Shown in pieces: positions 62,344-64,000 of a stretch of DNA of 64,000 nucleotides. The position numbers and the translations under genes were made by a program. This stretch comes from JAGQKC01 sp965223675. Lineage in GTDB: Bacteria; Nitrospirota; Nitrospiria; Nitrospirales; UBA8639. The DNA lies in assembly GCA_965223675.1 (NCBI GenBank), contig OZ245013.1, positions 2,790,001 to 2,854,000 of the forward strand, read 5' to 3'. Within the stretch, counting starts at the first letter, position 1. The number at the start of each line of letters is the position of its first letter. A model generated the notes under the pieces. It made no database searches and had not been told where the DNA came from. It worked only from the letters and a program-made list of their open reading frames with translations.

Positions 62344-63998
62344 TTATCCTCCTGTGGGCGTAACTTCAATATAATTGAGCATCGTACGTTTGCCTGAGTC
62401 TCGGGTTAGAACCAGCGTTAAATTCCCATCTCGCACGGTAACCGGGACATCCCTGAGGACCACATATTCATCGCGCTTCGTTCGTACGCCGTCAATCACC
62501 GACGTGCCTTCCAGCATAAGATAATGCGGCCCCTGGGCCCAGCTTGGATCCCCACTCGCGAGGGAGACCGAATACGTTCCGTTGGGCAGATCATAAGTCC
62601 AGGTCGCCGACGTACCCCGGTCAAAGTGAATCAACGTATCGAGTGTTTGATCAGCCTGTTTATTGCGTTCGCGCGTGTGGACTCTCGTAGACCAGCCATA
62701 TCCGCGGCTGGCTGAATAGACAGACCCATCATCCGGTTGATACCCCGATGGAACCATGGCATTGGTCGGCTGGAAATTGATCTTGACCATGTCCCCCGGA
62801 GGCGGCGGCGGGGGGGGAGGAGGTGGAGGAGGCGGGGGGGAGTACCCCCTGTGGGCGTAACTTCAATATAATTGAGCATCGTACGTTTGCCTGAGTCTCG
62901 GGTTAGAACCAGCGTTAAATTCCCATCTCGCACGGTAACCGGGACATCCCTGAGGACCACATATTCATCGCGCTTCGTTCGTACGCCGTCAATCACCGAC
63001 GTGCCTTCCAGCATAAGATAATGCGGCCCTTGGGCCCAGCTTGGATCCCCACTCGCGAGGGAGACCGAATACGTTCCGTTGGGCAGATCATAAGTCCAGG
63101 TCGCCGACGTACCCCGGTCAAAGTGAATCAACGTATCGAGTGTTTGATCAGCCTGTTTATTGCGTTCGCGCGTGTGGACTCTCGTAGACCAGCCATATCC
63201 GCGGCTGGCTGAATAGACAGACCCATCATCCGGTTGATACCCCGATGGAACCATGGCATTGGTCGGCTGGAAATTGATCTTGACCATGTCCCCCGGAGGC
63301 GGCGGCGGGGGGGGAGGAGGTGGAGGCGGGTCTACGATAGAAATATTTGCCACATCGGTATTATTAGCAGTGTTCTGATCGTTATCTGCCGAGACCATCA
63401 CAGTACTCACAAACTGTCCAACCGTTTGCCCCTGCATGCCTAGTGTGATCGTACGTCCACTTGAATTTGAAATATTTCCAAGATCACATGTGACTTGACC
63501 GTTTCCGGTGTTTGAACAACTTCCGGAATCGATGGTGGCACTTTCTAAGCTTAGCTGAACAGGTATTGTGACAGTAGCTATAGCATTAGTAGCTATGGTT
63601 GGACCATCATTATTGATTGTCATGACAACAGAGAACGGAGTGCTCACTACCGATTCAAATGGAGCATTGGGAATATCCACACGGAGATCACTTTCATCGA
63701 AGTTAATCACGGTAATACACGGTGCGCGGTTAATCTCCGGTTGCATTTCCGTGATACTGCACTGTGAAAATTGGGTACTCCCATTAAGAGACGGGTTCAT
63801 CAGAAAATTCCCAGGTGTGCTCTCACAAGCTGATCCTTGTTGATTGTCATGCGGCGAGCCGAAATTATGGCCCAGCTCATGGGCAACAACTAGGGCACGA
63901 GCCGTTCCTCCTCCCCTCACTTCACTGACTCCAATACCGAATCTTGAGCTACATAAAGAGCTGATATAAGCTATACCTGCGACATTTCTATCAAGATC
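62344..63998 (-). CDS. Secreted reprolysin-like zinc metalloprotease, 3' part, with frameshift
   Basis: The N-terminus is outside the window. Read leftward, the visible part starts DLDRNVAGIAYISSLCS, then the zinc motif HELGHNFGSPHD (HExxHxxGxxH) of reprolysin/M12-type proteases. A CARDB/DUF11-like domain follows (NAPFESVVSTPFSVVMTIN), then a 12-proline linker and a module of about 148 residues (VKINFQPTNAMVPSGYQPDD to EVTPTGG). A second near-identical copy of that module follows, but a one-base shift in the 7-G tract at 62834-62840 puts it out of frame, so the frame from 63998 ends at 62631 after 34 junk residues. The second copy has its own open frame, 62344-62790. Confidence 0.85.
62351..62829. 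repeat. Tandem direct repeat, copy 1 of 2 (about 480 bp)
   Basis: This stretch and 62848-63326 are identical apart from one C/T difference (62537 versus 63034) over about 480 bases; the offset is 497 bases. Each encodes one C-terminal module plus proline linker of the metalloprotease. Such identity points to very recent duplication, or to gene conversion. Confidence 0.92.
62834..62840. repeat. 7-G tract that breaks the reading frame
   Basis: The run of seven G (C on the coding strand) lies in the proline linker between the two modules. With eight bases the frame would read PPPPPPPP on into the second module; with seven it does not. The matching linker of the other copy is in frame. It could act as a phase-variable switch or be an assembly slip. 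Confidence 0.7.
62848..63326. repeat. Tandem direct repeat, copy 2 of 2 (about 480 bp)
   Basis: Partner of 62351-62829, differing at one base. This copy is in frame with the protease. Confidence 0.92.
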
Positions 63999-64000
63999 TC

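Overview
The window is about 64 kb of bacterial chromosome with moderate GC. It most resembles a Nitrospirota (Nitrospira-like) autotroph. The support is a five-subunit 2-oxoacid:ferredoxin oxidoreductase in forDABGE order (the reductive TCA type known from Hydrogenobacter and Nitrospira), a Rieske plus cytochrome b protein with b6-type histidine spacing and a fused C-terminal haem-c domain, a membrane pyrophosphatase, and Gram-negative envelope genes (Mla, Slp, PagL-like). The taxonomic call is inference from gene content, not a database result.

Layout. 1-3.2 kb: a cut-off NSS transporter, a VapBC-like pair, a small inverted-repeat element and a gene remnant. 3.2-6.7 kb: a peroxide/iron cluster (PerR-type regulator, rubrerythrin, GlpC-like Fe-S protein, DUF3501) and an ErpA-type carrier. 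6.7-10 kb: accessory DNA with a tandem-domain PTPS protein, a frameshifted DUF4160/DUF2442 pair, and an IS3-family element that has cut hicA and left hicB. 10-13.8 kb: thioredoxin-like protein, peroxiredoxin, PBP1A. 13.9-20.3 kb: a full ISC operon (iscR-S-U-A, hscB, hscA, iscX) with a divergent ferredoxin and a tRNA-Asn. 20.5-24.9 kb: the forDABGE-like operon. 25.1-31.9 kb: housekeeping genes including trmFO-xerC-hslV-hslU and argB. 31.9-37.5 kb: accessory DNA with a split repeat element, a nicotinamidase-like pseudoenzyme and the decayed tail of a second copy, TPR and Slp lipoproteins, a TacAT-like pair and a large protein with a HEPN-like motif. 37.5-41.8 kb: an Mla lipid-transport operon. 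42-51.2 kb: envelope and stress genes, a sigma-54 activator, OsmC with a sigma-54-type promoter, and three small decayed genes. 51.3-62.3 kb: Rieske/cytochrome b, a two-component pair, hppA, an RluE-like synthase, hflKC and a pentapeptide protein. 62.3-64 kb: the 3' part of a secreted reprolysin-like metalloprotease with a recently duplicated C-terminal domain.

How it fits together. Much of the window supports low-potential Fe-S metabolism: ISC machinery, two A-type carriers and ferredoxins supply the oxidoreductase, and PerR/rubrerythrin/peroxiredoxins would protect it. The Rieske/b/c protein and HppA handle membrane energy.

The least ordinary features are two families of intergenic palindromic repeats that recur through the window, an IS-truncated hicA, several genes broken by single in-frame TGA codons or one-base shifts at short homopolymers, an apparently catalytically dead nicotinamidase homologue, and the duplicated protease domain whose two copies are out of frame at a 7-G tract. 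Some one-base breaks could be assembly errors and are marked as such.
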